A stretch of DNA of 28,852 bases, taken from NCBI GenBank assembly GCA_023515795.1, contig JALGPX010000044.1:30868-59719 (forward strand). The letters run 5' to 3'. The notes beneath the pieces are model-generated. The model was not told where the DNA came from. It saw only the letters and a list, made by a program, of their open reading frames with translations, and ran no database searches. Origin of the DNA: Amoeboaphelidium occidentale. Lineage: Eukaryota > Aphelidiomycota > Aphelidea. The position numbers and the translations under genes were made by a program. This document shows, piece by piece, positions 28,098 through 28,852 of this stretch; position 1 is the stretch's first letter; every line of letters starts with the position of its first letter.

Positions 28098-28151
28098 GGG
28101 ATTAGAAGAGTTGTTTTGTATAATTTCCATTAGTAAATCATTTGGGTTCAT
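27231..28151 (-). CDS. TAP42: TAP42/IGBP1-type PP2A regulator
   Basis: This protein of the TAP42/alpha4 family binds the catalytic subunits of PP2A-type phosphatases and acts downstream of TORC1. It has 306 residues in one exon. The N-terminal helical domain includes LNEELDDLPTEYLKFLLLDY, the usual TAP42 repeat-like start. The C-terminus has the conserved FVLLPNKRVELQDRVFKPSH, then LPTMTIDEYLQKEYERGGII and KRQWDEFKDDNKRGWGNRMN. Three low-complexity inserts come from trinucleotide repeats: poly-Asn (about residues 19-31), poly-Thr (about 200-211) and poly-Asp (about 275-285), plus a Glu run. The first helix of the family is partly replaced by the poly-Asn tract, so the N-terminus is either short or diverged. 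Codon use is more A+T-rich than in the genes to the left. Confidence 0.93.
27308..27331. repeat. (ATC)n trinucleotide repeat in TAP42
   Basis: About eight TCA/ATC units read on the minus strand as GAT codons, giving the acidic poly-Asp run near the TAP42 C-terminus. Confidence 0.8.
27520..27556. repeat. (GTA)n trinucleotide repeat in TAP42
   Basis: Twelve perfect GTA units read on the minus strand as ACT codons, giving a run of twelve threonines between the helical domain and the conserved C-terminal segment. Confidence 0.9.
27683..27703. repeat. (CTT)n trinucleotide repeat in TAP42
   Basis: Seven CTT units read as GAA codons on the minus strand, producing the Glu run of TAP42. Confidence 0.8.
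28063..28098. repeat. (GTT)n trinucleotide repeat in TAP42
   Basis: About ten GTT units, preceded by ATT units, read as AAC/AAT on the minus strand and give the poly-Asn tract near the TAP42 N-terminus. Confidence 0.9.
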
Positions 28152-28302
28152 CTTAGAATCTATTTATAGATTATGTTAAGATTACATACAAGAAGGAAGT
28201 TACCATTACCATTAGAAGAAATCATCTTTTGATTGATTGATTGATTGATTGATTGTTGTTGAGAAAGAAAAAAGAATTTCTTATTCAATTTTTTTCCCAA
28301 AA
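28152..28302. promoter_or_regulatory. divergent promoter, TAP42 / phosphodiesterase
   Basis: The 151 bp between the two start codons contain a TACCATTACCATTA run, a (GATT)6 tract and pyrimidine- and purine-rich blocks before the phosphodiesterase ATG. No specific factor site is recognised. Confidence 0.35.
28231..28254. repeat. (GATT)6 tetranucleotide microsatellite
   Basis: Six perfect GATT units lie in the short divergent promoter, 50-72 bp upstream of the phosphodiesterase start. Length variation here could alter promoter spacing. Confidence 0.95.
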
Positions 28303-28852
28303 ATGATTCCAATCAGTTTCTTCTTCTTCTTCTGCTTCTGCTTCTTCTCTCTTCTACTGCCTATTCTGCCTACTCTTACTCTCACTCAGAAACTACAACC
28401 TTCCTTCCATTTGTTCAAACACGTTGTTATTATTGGATTGGATGGTTTGGCTGTTGAACCTTTACAAAGAGCAATGGATCACACAGAAGAAATTGAAGCA
28501 AAGAATTTAAAGTTTCTGAGGGATAATGGTGTTTATTCTTATAATGCACGTTCTGTTTTTCCTACAGTTTCATATCCAAATTGGAATTCCATTTTGACAG
28601 GAACAGAAACATCATTTCATGGTATTGATTCTAATCTCTATCAAAGAAGGAATCCTGCAGTTGTTTCTGTTGAAGGTCCATGTATGCAATTACCAAATAT
28701 TTTCTCGATATTAAAAAGTTTTAACGATTCACAGACAGTTGGTGCTTTTTATGCATGGGATACGATTGGGGAAATACTGCAGCCTTCAGAGTATTTGAAT
28801 GCATCTGTTAATACTCAATCAGATGAAGAATCTACTCTAAAAGCAATTGAAT
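28303..28852 (+). CDS. secretory type I phosphodiesterase / alkaline-phosphatase-superfamily protein, truncated by the window
   Basis: The first 183 codons of a gene run off the right edge. A signal peptide or anchor is clear: a Phe/Cys/Leu-rich core (ISFFFFFCFCFFSLLLPILP) after MIP. The fold's first metal-binding motif follows in HVVIIGLDGL, then the nucleophile segment SVFPTVSYPNWNSILTGTET with SFHGID after it, as in nucleotide pyrophosphatase/phosphodiesterase (Pfam Phosphodiest) proteins. The residue aligned with the catalytic Thr of animal ENPPs is Ser in PTVSYPN, as in many microbial alkaline-phosphatase-type members. The substrate cannot be told from this part; GPI-anchor phosphoethanolamine transferases are related but have different motifs. 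No intron is visible so far. Confidence 0.85.
   Translation, partial: MIPISFFFFFCFCFFSLLLPILPTLTLTQKLQPSFHLFKHVVIIGLDGLAVEPLQRAMDHTEEIEAKNLKFLRDNGVYSYNARSVFPTVSYPNWNSILTGTETSFHGIDSNLYQRRNPAVVSVEGPCMQLPNIFSILKSFNDSQTVGAFYAWDTIGEILQPSEYLNASVNTQSDEESTLKAIE

Noticed and set aside
1-28852. CRISPR array, bacterial operon or phage-type defence cluster
   Set aside because: No spaced direct repeats are present; spliced introns, AATAAA signals and the gene content are eukaryotic.

Overview
The window reads as nuclear DNA of a fungus, probably one outside the Dikarya. SLA1, a polarisome SPA2-type protein, a Con7-like zinc-finger regulator, a COY1/CASP golgin and a PAH1/lipin point to fungi. A cytochrome-b5-fused front-end desaturase, very close in layout to Mortierella delta-6 enzymes, points to an early-diverging lineage. 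A complex I subunit argues against groups that have lost complex I. The phylum is an inference; no rRNA or other marker gene is present. Seventeen protein genes lie in 28.85 kb, with 13 tiny introns (34-67 nt, all GT-AG, 11 ending in TAG).

Layout, left to right. The biotin-carboxylase subunit of methylcrotonyl-CoA carboxylase (-) diverges from the endocytic adaptor SLA1 (+). The CASP/COY1 golgin (-) diverges from condensin SMC2 (+). An unrecognised coiled-coil protein (-) diverges from the ribosome-biogenesis protein BUD22 (+). Then come a Con7-like C2H2 regulator (+), a secreted CAP/PR-1 protein (+) and phosphatidate phosphatase lipin (+). An unrecognised multi-pass membrane protein (-) follows, then a 228-bp duplicated block interrupted by the only N in the window. 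Next are complex I NDUFS4 (+), SPA2-like (+) and a delta-6-type desaturase (+). A four-finger C2H2 protein (-), a small two-TM protein (-) and TAP42 (-) follow. The window ends in a truncated secretory alkaline-phosphatase-superfamily phosphodiesterase (+).

These are housekeeping and cell-biology genes: actin patch and polarity, Golgi, condensin, lipid synthesis, respiration, TOR/PP2A signalling and leucine catabolism. I see no operon-like or cluster logic linking them. Convergent pairs are very tight (6, 20, 33 and 54 bp between stop codons) and divergent pairs share short promoters (89-508 bp). The last ~1.7 kb is richer in A+T and in microsatellites than the rest.

I found no CRISPR, no transposon, no rRNA or tRNA, and no clear new multi-gene system. 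The points most worth checking are the N-interrupted 228-bp repeat (probably two unmerged haplotype contig ends), a uORF overlapping the NDUFS4 start, a palindrome upstream of the MCC gene, and several unrecognised proteins.
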